A stretch of DNA of 64,000 nt from JAXMEQ01 sp046348225 (GTDB lineage: Bacteria > Pseudomonadota > Gammaproteobacteria > Burkholderiales > Burkholderiaceae_C), in assembly GCA_046348225.1 (NCBI GenBank), contig JAXMEQ010000010.1, forward strand, positions 1 to 64,000. Reading direction: 5' to 3'. Positions 25,648 to 38,299 of this stretch are shown here, one piece after another. How positions within the stretch are numbered: position 1 is the stretch's first letter; each line of letters starts with the position of its first letter. A program made the translations under genes and the position numbers. The notes beneath the pieces are model-generated. The model ran no database searches. It was not told where the DNA came from and saw nothing but the letters and a program-made list of their open reading frames with translations.

Positions 25648-26844
25648 GTGAAGATCACGCAACTGGAAACCGTCCGCCTGGGCGAGTTCCCGAACATCAT
25701 CTGGGTGCGCCTGCACACCGACGAAGGCCTGACCGGGCTGGGCGAAACCTTCATGGGGGCGGAGGCGGTCGAGGCCTATCTGCACGAATGGGTGGCGGGC
25801 CGCATCGTCGGCAAGGACCCGTTGGCCATTGAGGCGCGCAACAAGGACATCACCGGCTACCTGGGCTGGCGCGGCTCCGGTGTGGAAACCCGTGGCAATT
25901 CGGCGGTGGACATCGCACTGTGGGACATCTTTGGCAAGGCCGCCAATATGCCGGTGCACACCGCGCTGGGCGGCAAGAGCCGGGACGCGATCCGCATCTA
26001 CAACACCTGCGCCGGCTACCAGTACATCCGCAGCAACAAGAACCAGACCAGCTCCAACTGGGGCCTGGGCAACCGCTCAGGGCCTTACGAAGACCTGCAG
26101 GGCTTTCTGCACCACGCAGACGAACTGGCGCAGTCGCTGCTGTCAGAGGGCATCACGGCCATGAAGATCTGGCCGTTCGACCCGGCGGCGGAGCGCAGCG
26201 ACGGCCAGTACATCAGCAATGCCGACCTCGACGCCGCGCTGGAACCTTTCCGCAAGATCCGCCAGGCGGTGGGCCAGCAAATGGACATCATGGTGGAGTT
26301 CCACAGCCTGTGGCGGCTACCCATGGCGCAGAAGATCGCCCGGGCGCTGAAGGAGTTCAACACCTTCTGGCACGAAGACGCGATCCGCATGGACTCGCTG
26401 GACCTGCTCAAGCAGTACGCCAGAGACTGCGACGCACTGGTCTGTGCCAGTGAAACGCTGAGCTACAAGTGGGGATTCAAGGATTACCTGCAGACCGGCG
26501 TGGCCGGCGTGGCCATGCTCGACCTGAGCTGGTGCGGTGGCCTGAGCGAGGCGCGCAAGATCGCCGCCATGGCCGACGCCTGGCAACTGCCCGTGGCGCC
26601 GCACGACTGCACCGGCCCGGTGGTGTGGGCCGCGTCCACGCACCTGTCGCTGCACGCGCCGAATGCCCTGATCCAGGAAAGCGTGCGCGCCTTCTTTACT
26701 GGCTGGTACAAGGAACTGGTGACCGAACTGCCGGTGGTGCACAACGGCATGATCAGCCTGAACGGCAAGCCCGGCCTGGGGCTGGAATTGCTGCCCGACC
26801 TGCACCGGCGTGCCGACGCGATGGTGCGGGTGTCGAAAGCCTGA
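25648..26844 (+). CDS. Enolase-superfamily sugar-acid dehydratase (MR/MLE family)
   Basis: 398 residues from GTG at 25648. N-terminal capping domain (TVRLGEFPNIIWVRLHTDEG), then the barrel: MKIWPFD (strand 2 Lys), MVEFHSLWRLP (first metal ligand), FWHEDAIRMDS (second), CASETLSYKWGF (third), and VAPHDCTGPV with the general-base His. This pattern belongs to mandelate-racemase-type acid-sugar dehydratases such as galactonate or mannonate dehydratases. Location beside a TRAP importer and KDG/KDGal enzymes supports dehydration of a hexonate to a 2-keto-3-deoxy acid. It may duplicate the role of the IlvD/Edd enzyme for a different epimer. Confidence 0.85.
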   Translation: MKITQLETVRLGEFPNIIWVRLHTDEGLTGLGETFMGAEAVEAYLHEWVAGRIVGKDPLAIEARNKDITGYLGWRGSGVETRGNSAVDIALWDIFGKAANMPVHTALGGKSRDAIRIYNTCAGYQYIRSNKNQTSSNWGLGNRSGPYEDLQGFLHHADELAQSLLSEGITAMKIWPFDPAAERSDGQYISNADLDAALEPFRKIRQAVGQQMDIMVEFHSLWRLPMAQKIARALKEFNTFWHEDAIRMDSLDLLKQYARDCDALVCASETLSYKWGFKDYLQTGVAGVAMLDLSWCGGLSEARKIAAMADAWQLPVAPHDCTGPVVWAASTHLSLHAPNALIQESVRAFFTGWYKELVTELPVVHNGMISLNGKPGLGLELLPDLHRRADAMVRVSKA

Positions 26845-27186
26845 GCCGAAGGTGCAGCGTCAGAAGCGCTGCAGTTCGCCCGACAGCAGCAAGTGCTCGC
26901 CGGGGCGGCCGTCGCGCATGTAGCGCAGCAGGCCGGCAGCAACCTTGCGCGCCTCGACCGAGCGGTAGTGGGCCGGAATCAGCGGCCGCAACCACTGCGA
27001 GACCCGCAACGCGAGCTTCTCGCCTGCGCGCAGCGGCTGGCCCAGCGCCTCGCGGTCGCCCGCCAGAAATGAAGGCCGCGCAATCACCAGGGTGGCAAAG
27101 CCCATGGCGCGCAGCGCGTCCTCAGTCTCGCCCTTGACGCGGTTGTAGAAAATGCGGGACTTCGTGTCGGCGCCCATGGCACTGAC

Positions 27187-27240
27187 CGCTCCTAATTTTG
27201 TAGCGCCTGACGCAAGCGCGGCGCGGGCTACAGCCAGAAT
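27187..27240 (-). repeat. 55-bp dispersed repeat, copy 6
   Basis: Diverged copy with GGCTGTAGCCCGCG and the palindrome-derived GCTACAAAATTAGGAGC (27188-27204). Inside the oxidoreductase gene, sense orientation, coding ILAVARAALASGATKLGA. Confidence 0.7.
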
Positions 27241-27430
27241 GGCATCATGATCCACGGCACGGAAGGCGACCTGGCTGCCTGCTACCTTGATGGTGGTGCC
27301 CAAAGCAATGAAGGCCTCGCTCACGCGGGGCAGCGCGGGCAAGGCCTTGAAGTCGACGGTGTGCTGGGTCAGTTTGGCGTGTTGCAGCGTCAGGGTGCGG
27401 CGGCCCAGTGAATGGACCGCCACCACCGAA

Positions 27431-29182
<1,752 letters not shown>

Positions 29183-29481
29183 GTTGAGGTGCCCGTCCGG
29201 GGCACTGGGGAATCGGCCTGCTTCTGGTGCCAGGGCACCAGGCCAGTCTTCTAGGCAGATAGGGTAGTAATGCGGCGCGTGGTCGGTTGCCACGGCCCCA
29301 GCAGGTTGCTGGTGTTGCCCGCAACTGGAGGCGCGCAACAGCCTGCATTGTCGCACGTCTTGCGTCGGGCCGTGGCGCAGGCCCGTTGGCCTTTGCGCAA
29401 CACGGATACGAAAGCAGACAAAAAAAGTCGTGCGCCCGCTGCAGGCAGCGCCTGATAATTAACGACCCCACACGGCTGACC
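29183..29481. other. Divergent intergenic region rhlE / DUF1631 gene
   Basis: 299 bp with no convincing gene. It must hold the rhlE promoter and leader on the minus strand and the promoter of the DUF1631 gene on the plus strand. An inverted pair CTGGTGCC-AGG-GCACCAG (29225-29241) sits 43 bp before the rhlE start and could be a leader hairpin. GCCTGATAAT at 29450-29459 resembles a -10 element and recurs before ettA. Confidence 0.5.
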
Positions 29482-31677
29482 ATGAGCAAGCTGCTGCAAC
29501 TCAGACTTGGCGTTTCCGACGATCCCTCGGCCTTTCAGCCTACGCTGGGCGACTGCATCGAGGCCGTGCTGCAGCATTCCGAATTGCTGATGGCCGATGT
29601 GCTTCAAGGGCTGGAGGCGGTGGTGCTGGTGCCAGGCCCGCGGCGCAGTGCAGCCTTGCAGACCCCCGCGATTCGCGCCGCCACCGAGCGCCTGCTGGCC
29701 ACGGCGGGCCCGGTCGGGCAGCGCTTTCGCAGCGAACTTACCCGGGAGGTGTACCACGGTGGTGGCAAGGACGACAACGGTGCCGAAGCGCTGCGGTTTG
29801 AAGACCTGCGCCTGTTCGAAGATGCCGACCTGGACCAGAGCATCGAAGTGGCGCGGGCACAGCAGGAGGTGTCGCTGGCGGTGGACGACGTGCTGCCCGC
29901 CTTTGATGCCCTGGTCAGTACCCTGCTGGGCTGGCGCACCATCCAGCCGGGTCTGAATCCGCTGCGTCCCGACGTGTTCGTGCGCGCCTTGCAGGCCTGC
30001 CTGGCGGCGGAGGTGCCGGACGCCGCCGCACGCGAATCACTGATCACGCCGGTGGCAGGGTTGCTCGGGGTCAAGCTCAACCGCATTTACCGTGAAATCA
30101 CCGACTGGCTGCGCTCCAGTGGCGTCGAAGCCGCCGTGCCCGTGGGAGGCCGTGTCAACAAGGGGCACGCCGGTACCTCGGTGGTGTCCGACACGGTGGC
30201 CAGGACGCTGTTGACGCTGGACCGGCTGCGCAAGCTGCTGGCGGGCGATTTCGACATGCATGTTCCCAAGCGCGACTTCCTGCACACCGTGCCGGCCTCG
30301 CTGGTGGCCCTGCAGGACCTGAAACAGGTGGACGCGCTGGTGCAGCGGCTTGAGCAGCGCCCGCGCGAGGCGCCGGCGGCACCTGCGCCGCCGGTCACCG
30401 CCGAGCCGCTGGTGAGCGAGGCGGCGCCCCGGCTGGGCCACCAGCTCGGTGACGAAGTGGTCCGGCTGATGTTTGACAACCTCGAGCACGACGAACGCCT
30501 GTTGCCCTCGCTGCGCCGGCAATTGCGCGCCATGGAGGGCGCGGTGCTGCGTCTGGCGCGCGAAGACTCGCGCTTCTTCAGCGACCGCACCCATCCGGCG
30601 CGCCAGCTGCTGGACGTCATTGCCCAGCGCAGCCTGGCATTCAAGAGCGAACAGCAGGACGGCTGGCGGCCTTTCATGGCCACGGTGGACGATGCGGTGC
30701 AGTGGCTGACCGGCAAGGTGGTCGACGCCGATGTGGTGGGCGAACTGATCGATCACCTGCAGGCCGCCTGGGCCCGCCAGGACGAGTCCATCCGGACCCG
30801 CAATGCCGAGGCCGCGCGGGCCCTGGTGCACGCCGAGCAGCGCAACCTGCTGGCGCAGAAACTCGCGCTCGATTTCCAGCAGCTCATGGAAGGGCTGGAC
30901 GTGGCCGATTTCGTGCGCGACTTCCTGCGTGGTTCCTGGTCGCAGGTGGTGGCCGAAGCCCGGCTGTCCACCACCGATGGCTCGGACGACCCGTTTGGCT
31001 ACCGTGCGCTGGTGGACGACCTGGTCTGGAGCGTTCAAAAGAGCACCGCGCGCAAGGGCCGGGGCAAACGGCTGGCGCAAATGATTCCCGGCCTGGTCGC
31101 CAAGCTGCGCGAAGGCCTGGTACGCATCCACTACCCGCCTGACTTGACGCAGCGCTTCTTTGACGGCCTGGGCGCGTTGCACCATGCGGCGCTGCAGGAA
31201 GGGCGTGACGCGCTGGCCCAGGCGCAGGCCCAGGCCGCCGCCGATGCGGCCGAAGCGGCCCCCAGCCAGTTTCCCGACGTGGAGGGCGACAGCGTGGATC
31301 CCTGGCTGGCAGGCCATGAGGCGGACGAATCCGGCTACGTGGACGGCGACTCCGTCATGCCGGCCGAACGGGCCCCGGCCATGCCTGCGGCCGACACCGT
31401 GCCTGCGGCGGCGGGCGATCTGCGTACCGGCACTTGGGTCGAGCTGATGGTGGAGCAGCAGTGGCTTCGCGTGCAACTGACCTGGGCCAGCCCGCATGGC
31501 ACGCTGTTCATGTTCACCTCACTGCTGGGCACGGCGCACTCGATGTCACGGCGCACCCTGGACCGCCTGCGCGCGCAGGGACTGATCCGCGTGGTGGCCG
31601 ACCGCCATGTGGTGGACGAGGCGCTGGACCAGGTGGCCAAGGCGGCCCTGCGCAACAGCCTTTCCGGCAAGCCCTGA
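29482..31677 (+). CDS. DUF1631 family protein (first paralogue)
   Basis: 731 residues, alpha-helical, of the DUF1631 family sometimes mislabelled thymidine phosphorylase. Shared family blocks are DSRFFSDRTHPARQLLD (middle), RALVHAEQRNLLAQKLA, and GSWSQVVAEARLS, then an acidic/Ala-rich linker and a C-terminal module of about 85 residues with WVELMVEQQWLRVQLTWASP and GTLFMFTS. ATG at 29482 begins MSKLLQLRLG; a longer frame from 29287 has no similar sequence. Function unknown; no signal peptide, so cytoplasmic. A paralogue lies on the other side of ettA. Confidence 0.85.
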   Translation: MSKLLQLRLGVSDDPSAFQPTLGDCIEAVLQHSELLMADVLQGLEAVVLVPGPRRSAALQTPAIRAATERLLATAGPVGQRFRSELTREVYHGGGKDDNGAEALRFEDLRLFEDADLDQSIEVARAQQEVSLAVDDVLPAFDALVSTLLGWRTIQPGLNPLRPDVFVRALQACLAAEVPDAAARESLITPVAGLLGVKLNRIYREITDWLRSSGVEAAVPVGGRVNKGHAGTSVVSDTVARTLLTLDRLRKLLAGDFDMHVPKRDFLHTVPASLVALQDLKQVDALVQRLEQRPREAPAAPAPPVTAEPLVSEAAPRLGHQLGDEVVRLMFDNLEHDERLLPSLRRQLRAMEGAVLRLAREDSRFFSDRTHPARQLLDVIAQRSLAFKSEQQDGWRPFMATVDDAVQWLTGKVVDADVVGELIDHLQAAWARQDESIRTRNAEAARALVHAEQRNLLAQKLALDFQQLMEGLDVADFVRDFLRGSWSQVVAEARLSTTDGSDDPFGYRALVDDLVWSVQKSTARKGRGKRLAQMIPGLVAKLREGLVRIHYPPDLTQRFFDGLGALHHAALQEGRDALAQAQAQAAADAAEAAPSQFPDVEGDSVDPWLAGHEADESGYVDGDSVMPAERAPAMPAADTVPAAAGDLRTGTWVELMVEQQWLRVQLTWASPHGTLFMFTSLLGTAHSMSRRTLDRLRAQGLIRVVADRHVVDEALDQVAKAALRNSLSGKP

Positions 31678-31703
31678 CCGGCAGGCAGGGCTGGCCTGAT
31701 AAT
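31674..31703 (+). promoter_or_regulatory. Candidate promoter of ettA
   Basis: CTGACC and GATAAT separated by 18 bp, ending 37 bp before the ettA start. The -10-like GCCTGATAAT matches the decamer upstream of the first DUF1631 gene. It overlaps that gene's stop codon. Assigned by pattern only. Confidence 0.35.
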
Positions 31704-31740
31704 CGAGGGTTTGCACGTCCGCAACCCCTGAAAAGCTCCC

Positions 31741-33402
<1,662 letters not shown>

Positions 33403-33425
33403 CGCTTCAACGGGAGTTGCCCACC

Positions 33426-35603
33426 ATGCCCGAGCCGTCGTCGCAACGCTACGAAGCGCCTTTCCGGGCCTGCATGAGCGAGGCGGCCCGGCGGGGTGCC
33501 CACCTGATGGACCAGCTGGTGGAGGCCACGCGTGCATCAATGCAGCTGCGCGGCCAGAACGCCGAAGCGCTGCGCCTGCTGCTGCAGCACCGCGCCCGCC
33601 TGTGCAATGAGTTTCCCGATGCCCTGCTGGCCGAGTTTGCCGCGGCGCTGGCCGGTGGTCCGGCGGGACGGGAGGCCCCCAGCGCGTTGAGCTTTGACTC
33701 GCTGGAACTGATGGCGGAAGACCAGGTGCAGGAAAGCGTGGAGGTGCTGCGGGCCCAGCAGGCCACCCTGCAAGCCGTGGAAAGCGTGCTGGGCGAATTC
33801 AACGCGCTGGTCTGTGCAGCCCTGGGGCTGAAAACCGTGCAGGCCGAGCGCAACCCCCTGCGCCCCGAGGTGTATGTGCGCGCCCTGCGTGTGGTGATCA
33901 CCGACACCGGCGTGCCCGCCGCGACCCGGCTGGTCTGGATGCAGCACTTTGGCGAGGCGCTGGGCGGCCTGCTGTCGCGCGACTACACCCAGCTGTGTGC
34001 CCTGTTGCGCGAGCAGGGTGTCCAGCAGGCGGGCTTCAACGTGGTCAATCTGGCGCCCACGGTGGTGGCGGCCACACCGACGGCCGGTGCGCAGCGGGCT
34101 GAAACCCTGTTGACGGTGCGCCAGCTGCGCAAGCTGCTGGCGGGGGAACTGGACGCGGGCAGCAGCTCGTTTGACGCCCAGTTCGCACGCGAGTTCGAGG
34201 CGGGTGGCCGCGAATTCCCCGCCGACTTTTCCCCCACCGTGCCAGCGGCCTTTGAGGCATTGCAGGAAATGCGGCAGGTTGACAAGGTCATGCAGCGGCT
34301 GGCCGAGCGCAAGGCCTCGGAAGCCAGCGCGCCGCAAGGCAGTGTGGAGGCGCTGCGGGCGCAGATGCGCGCGCAGGCCAGCCCCGGCCAGGCGCTGGGG
34401 CTGGAAGTGGTCAGCCTCATGGTGAACAACATCGCCCACGACCCGCGCCTGTTGCCCGAGGTGCAGCAGGCCGTCCGCGACCTGGAGCCCGCGCTGCTGC
34501 GGCTGGCGCTGGTGGACCCGCGCTTCTTCAGTGACAAGCGTCACCCCGCGCGGCAGTTGCTGGAGCAGTTCACGCAGCGCAGCCTGGCGTGGGCCAAACC
34601 GGAATCGGCCGGGTTTGCCGCATTCATGGGGCCGGCACAGGAAGCGGTCCAGGCCCTGCTGACGACCCGCATCGCCGGGGCGGAGCCGTTTGCATTTGCC
34701 CTGAAGTCACTGCAGGAAGTCTGGGATGAACTGCAAAAGCGCGAGCGCCGCAAGCGCGAAAAGGCCGTACGTGCCCTGGTTCAGGCCGAGCAGCGCAACA
34801 TGCTGGCCGAGAAGATTGCCGGCACCCTGCGCCAGCGCGCCGAGACCGCTGGCGCACCGCGCGGCATTGTCTACTTTGTGGCGGGTCCGTGGGCCCAGGT
34901 GATTGCGCAGGCCCGCCTGTCCGACACCTCGGGCGCGACCGACCCCGGGGGCTACGAGGACGTGGTCACCGACCTGCTCTGGAGCGCAATCCCCGGGGTG
35001 GCGTCCACCAATCCGGCCCGCCTGTCGCGGCTGGTGCCGGGCTTGCTGGACAAGCTGCGGGAAGGGCTGGAGAGCATCGGTTTTTCCCGTACCAAGTCGT
35101 CGCGCTTCTTTGACGAGCTGATGACGCTGCACGCCCAGGGGGCCCGCGCGGCGCAGGCCAACGCCGGCATGCACCACGAGTCGCTGCTGGACGATGAAGC
35201 ACCCTCCAACGTCTGGATGGCACCTGCCGAGGCGCAGCTGTCGGGTTTTGTGGAGACGCAGATGGCGTCGGAAGCGCCCCAGCCGCTGTTCGAGGAAACG
35301 CAGATGTCCGCTGGCGAGCCAGCGGCGCCCGCTGACGCCGTGAGCCTGCAGCCGGGCGCCTGGGTCGAGCTGCGCATGGATGACGCCTGGGTGCGTACCC
35401 AGCTCAGCTGGGCCAGCCCGTACGGTACGCTGTTCATGTTCACCAATGCCGACGGCATCAACCACTCCATGACGCGTCAGTCGCTGGAGCGCCTCAGCGC
35501 CAGCGGCAACCTGCGGGTGCTGACCACCCAGGCCGTGGTGGATGGTGCGCTGGACGCCGTGGCGCAGGCGGCCCTGCGCAACAGCCTGGACCTCACGCTC
35601 TGA
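33426..35603 (+). CDS. DUF1631 family protein (second paralogue)
   Basis: 725 residues from ATG at 33426, with GGGAG 9 bases upstream. It matches the first paralogue block for block: DPRFFSDKRHPARQLLE, RALVQAEQRNMLAEKIA, GPWAQVIAQARLS, LVPGLLDKLREGLESIGF, and the C-terminal module WVELRMDDAWVRTQLSWASP, GTLFMFTNADGINHSM and ALDAVAQAALRNSL. Divergence is clear in the N-terminal third. It follows ettA by 23 bp, so it is likely co-expressed. Tail-to-tail overlap of 11 bp with the TAXI gene. Confidence 0.85.
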   Translation: MPEPSSQRYEAPFRACMSEAARRGAHLMDQLVEATRASMQLRGQNAEALRLLLQHRARLCNEFPDALLAEFAAALAGGPAGREAPSALSFDSLELMAEDQVQESVEVLRAQQATLQAVESVLGEFNALVCAALGLKTVQAERNPLRPEVYVRALRVVITDTGVPAATRLVWMQHFGEALGGLLSRDYTQLCALLREQGVQQAGFNVVNLAPTVVAATPTAGAQRAETLLTVRQLRKLLAGELDAGSSSFDAQFAREFEAGGREFPADFSPTVPAAFEALQEMRQVDKVMQRLAERKASEASAPQGSVEALRAQMRAQASPGQALGLEVVSLMVNNIAHDPRLLPEVQQAVRDLEPALLRLALVDPRFFSDKRHPARQLLEQFTQRSLAWAKPESAGFAAFMGPAQEAVQALLTTRIAGAEPFAFALKSLQEVWDELQKRERRKREKAVRALVQAEQRNMLAEKIAGTLRQRAETAGAPRGIVYFVAGPWAQVIAQARLSDTSGATDPGGYEDVVTDLLWSAIPGVASTNPARLSRLVPGLLDKLREGLESIGFSRTKSSRFFDELMTLHAQGARAAQANAGMHHESLLDDEAPSNVWMAPAEAQLSGFVETQMASEAPQPLFEETQMSAGEPAAPADAVSLQPGAWVELRMDDAWVRTQLSWASPYGTLFMFTNADGINHSMTRQSLERLSASGNLRVLTTQAVVDGALDAVAQAALRNSLDLTL

Positions 35604-36915
35604 GCAGTTTCTTGCGCACCAGCTGGATGTTGCCGCGCAGCGCGTAAAGTTCGTCGGCATAGGACAGTGGCACGCTGACCTTGCCGGCCTTGTCCTCCAG
35701 CGCGTCCAGTTCCTCCAGCAGCTGCGGGGGCTGCGCGGTGCCCGCCTTCAGCCGCTCTTCAATGTCACGCAGCTGGGCATACCAGCGGAACACCCGCGAA
35801 CGGATGCGGAATTCGTACAGCGGGGGCACGATGCGGCTCAAGGGCAGCAGGATGGCAATGATCAGGCCCAGCGCCAGCCACATCCGCTCGACCAGGTTGG
35901 CCAGCCAGAACGGCAACCAGCGCTGAAGCAGGGGCTGGCCGCCGCGGATCGCACGCTCGGCTTCCGCAGAGACCGGAAACTCGCTGTGTTCCAGCGACGG
36001 AAAGGCGCCGGCACGGTTGAACCAGCCTGCGGTACCGTGCGCTTCACGCGCCGCCTGCGCGAACAGCTGCAGCAGCGCCGGGTGCGTGCTGTCCCGCGTG
36101 AGCAGCGAAGTGGTGGACGCCACCAGCCGAACGTCCTGGGGCGGCAGGTCACGCGACAGGTCCACCACCCCGCGCGGCAGTACCGCCGGCGTGAGGAAGG
36201 GGAAGCGGCGCGAATAGGCTTCGCTCTGGGCAAAGTCCATCAGCTTCACGCCCGGTGTCTGCAGCAGCATCTGCACCATCAATGACTCCGGCGCCGAAGC
36301 GAACACGATGGCGTCCAGTTCGTCACCCAGAAAGGCCACGGTGGCTGGTGTCTGCGCCAGCTGCGACAGCTTGATGCTGGCCGGGTCCACCCGGTTGGCG
36401 TCAAACAGCTTGGCCATCAGGCTGGGCACACCGCTGCCGGCGGTGCCCACGTTCAGCCGCAGGCCCTGCAACTGGCTCAGCGCCGTCAGCGTGGCGCTGG
36501 CGGTGATCTTGCGGGCAACCGACTCGCGGTAGAACAGCCACACCGGTTCCACAAACAGGCTGCCAAGTGACTCGATGGCGTTCTCGTCGTCCACCGCAAT
36601 GTCGGCACTGCCGCCCTGCACAAAGCCAAGATCGGCCTTGCCATCGCGCAGCAGCTGCAGGTTGGCCGACGAGCCTTCGCTGGGCAGCAGCACGACCTCG
36701 ATGCCGTTGGCCGCGAGCGCCTTCCTGTAGCGTTTGCCGAATTCGTCATAGGCGCTCTGGGCAGGGCCAGTGGCCAGCGTCACGCGCCGGGGTGGCGTGG
36801 GGTCGAGCCACAGGTAGGCCAGTACCAGCAGGCCCACCGCCAGCAAGGCAAACGGGCCGGCCGAGATCAGCAGCTCACGGATCGACAGCAGCGTGTACCG
36901 AAGCGCCTTGGGCAT
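35593..36915 (-). CDS. TAXI family TRAP-type solute-binding protein, membrane-anchored
   Basis: 440 residues. An N-terminal membrane anchor (FALLAVGLLVLAYLWL) precedes a TAXI binding domain (VTLATGPAQSAYDEFGKRYR, DLGFVQGGSADIA, LNVGTAGSGVPSLM). A second helix (MWLALGLIIAILLPLSRIV) and a cytoplasmic helical tail follow. Such long TAXI proteins occur without a dedicated permease. No TRAP permease is adjacent, so its partner is unknown; it may act as a membrane-tethered sensor. The ATG (36915) overlaps the upstream peptidase stop. Confidence 0.85.
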   Translation of the reverse strand: MPKALRYTLLSIRELLISAGPFALLAVGLLVLAYLWLDPTPPRRVTLATGPAQSAYDEFGKRYRKALAANGIEVVLLPSEGSSANLQLLRDGKADLGFVQGGSADIAVDDENAIESLGSLFVEPVWLFYRESVARKITASATLTALSQLQGLRLNVGTAGSGVPSLMAKLFDANRVDPASIKLSQLAQTPATVAFLGDELDAIVFASAPESLMVQMLLQTPGVKLMDFAQSEAYSRRFPFLTPAVLPRGVVDLSRDLPPQDVRLVASTTSLLTRDSTHPALLQLFAQAAREAHGTAGWFNRAGAFPSLEHSEFPVSAEAERAIRGGQPLLQRWLPFWLANLVERMWLALGLIIAILLPLSRIVPPLYEFRIRSRVFRWYAQLRDIEERLKAGTAQPPQLLEELDALEDKAGKVSVPLSYADELYALRGNIQLVRKKLLRA

Positions 36916-37916
36916 CACAGGTCGCCCGCTGCGGGCAGGTGCAGCGAGCCCGCGGTGAGGCTGCGCGCGGCCAGCACCGCACGCAGCGTGGCGCGGGCGG
37001 TGGCCTCGGCCACCATGGTGCCCAGCACCATCATGCCGGGGTGCCTGCCGACGCGGCCGGTGCCCAGGGCAAACAGGGTGTCGCCGTCACTCAGCGTATG
37101 CACCGGGTTGATGCTGCGCGCCAGGCCGTCGTGCGCCATCTGCGCGAGCTTGGTGGCCTGCACCTTGGTGATGGCGGCGTCGGTGGCCACCACGCCAATG
37201 GTGGTGTTGGTGCCCGCCAGCAGCGGCCGGGGGGCCTCGCCGCGAAGCAGCGCACGGCGTGTGTCAAGCAGCTTCCTGCCATTGGCGGTGCGGGCGCCCG
37301 CCACGACCTGGGCGGTATCGGGGTCGATCACATCGCCCAGCGCATTGCAGGCAATCAGCGCGCCCACCGTGACGCCGTCCACCGTGACCGATGCGGTGCC
37401 GACGCCGCCCTTCATGGCGCGGTCAATCCCGAAAATCTTGCCGACGGCCGCACCGGCGCCGGCGCCCACGTTGCCCTCGGCCGGGCGCCGGGTCGAAGCG
37501 GCGGCGCAGGCGGCATACCCTGCTGCTGCGTCGGGGCGGATGCGGGCATCGCCGACCAGAAGGTCAAACAGCACGGCGGCCGGCACGATGGGCAGGCGGC
37601 CGACCCGCACGTCAAACCCGACACCGCGCTCTTCCAGCCAGCGCATGGCGCCGCTGGCGGCGTCCAGCCCCCAGGCGCTGCCGCCGGCGAGCATGACGGC
37701 GTGAACCTGCTCCACCAGGTTCACCGGTGAGAGCAGGTCGGTCTCGCGCGTGCCCGGTGCGGCGCCGCGCACATCCACGCCGGCCACGGCGCCAGCCTGT
37801 GCCAGCACCACGGTGCAGCCGGTGGGCCGGCGGGTGTCGGTGAAATGGCCGACTTCAATGCCGGCCACGTCGGTGATGCTGCCCGCGCGGCGGCTGGATG
37901 GTGGGCTTCGACTCAT
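36915..37916 (-). CDS. P1 family peptidase (DmpA/aminopeptidase type)
   Basis: 333 residues. The self-cleaving N-terminal-nucleophile family S58: IEVGHFTDTRRPTGCTVVLA at the N-terminus, GGSAWGLDAASGAMRWLEE, GNVGAGAGAAVGKIFG, and the nucleophile region AGTNTTIGVVATDAAITK, where autoproteolysis occurs before Thr/Ser in GTNTTIG. These enzymes act as L-aminopeptidases, D-esterases or beta-peptidases. The gene shares one base with the MerT-like stop and one with the next ATG (TGATG), indicating strict coupling to the metal module, with no obvious functional reason. Confidence 0.87.
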   Translation of the reverse strand: MSRSPPSSRRAGSITDVAGIEVGHFTDTRRPTGCTVVLAQAGAVAGVDVRGAAPGTRETDLLSPVNLVEQVHAVMLAGGSAWGLDAASGAMRWLEERGVGFDVRVGRLPIVPAAVLFDLLVGDARIRPDAAAGYAACAAASTRRPAEGNVGAGAGAAVGKIFGIDRAMKGGVGTASVTVDGVTVGALIACNALGDVIDPDTAQVVAGARTANGRKLLDTRRALLRGEAPRPLLAGTNTTIGVVATDAAITKVQATKLAQMAHDGLARSINPVHTLSDGDTLFALGTGRVGRHPGMMVLGTMVAEATARATLRAVLAARSLTAGSLHLPAAGDL

Positions 37917-38299
37917 CAAACGATTATGAAGGCGAACCACCCACCCACGGCGTAGACCAGCACGCTCACGCCATAGACACGCAGGGCGGTCTTGCGCGTG
38001 CGCAGGCAGGCGTGGCGCAGGGCCGGGTCGGTCGGGCAGGGCGCGGTGCGGTTGTGCCACTGCAAACCGCCACTGGCCGCCAGCATCAGGCCCGCCACAA
38101 TGAACAGCCCCTCCTTGTGCTCGCTCAGCCACACCAGCTGCGGAAACACCGAGACCAGCGACGACAGCACCGCCCCGGCGCCGAGCGCGACCAGCAGCGC
38201 CGGGAGGGCGCAGCACACCAGCGTGCCCGAGCTCGCAAACAGGCTGGCCAGCGAGGCCCAGAGGCCGGTGCGCGATTCCGCCAGTCCGTCCGGGCTCAC
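37916..38299 (-). CDS. MerT-like small membrane metal transporter
   Basis: 127 residues, three hydrophobic segments. The first contains GTLVCCALPALLVALGAGA with vicinal Cys, as in MerT/MerF-type mercury or related soft-metal transporters; a further Cys pair is in TAPCPTDPALRHACLR. It overlaps the gene for the HMA protein by ATGA, matching the MerT-MerP pairing. No merA or merR-type operon is present, so copper or another soft metal is more likely than mercury. Confidence 0.78.
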   Translation of the reverse strand: MSPDGLAESRTGLWASLASLFASSGTLVCCALPALLVALGAGAVLSSLVSVFPQLVWLSEHKEGLFIVAGLMLAASGGLQWHNRTAPCPTDPALRHACLRTRKTALRVYGVSVLVYAVGGWFAFIIV

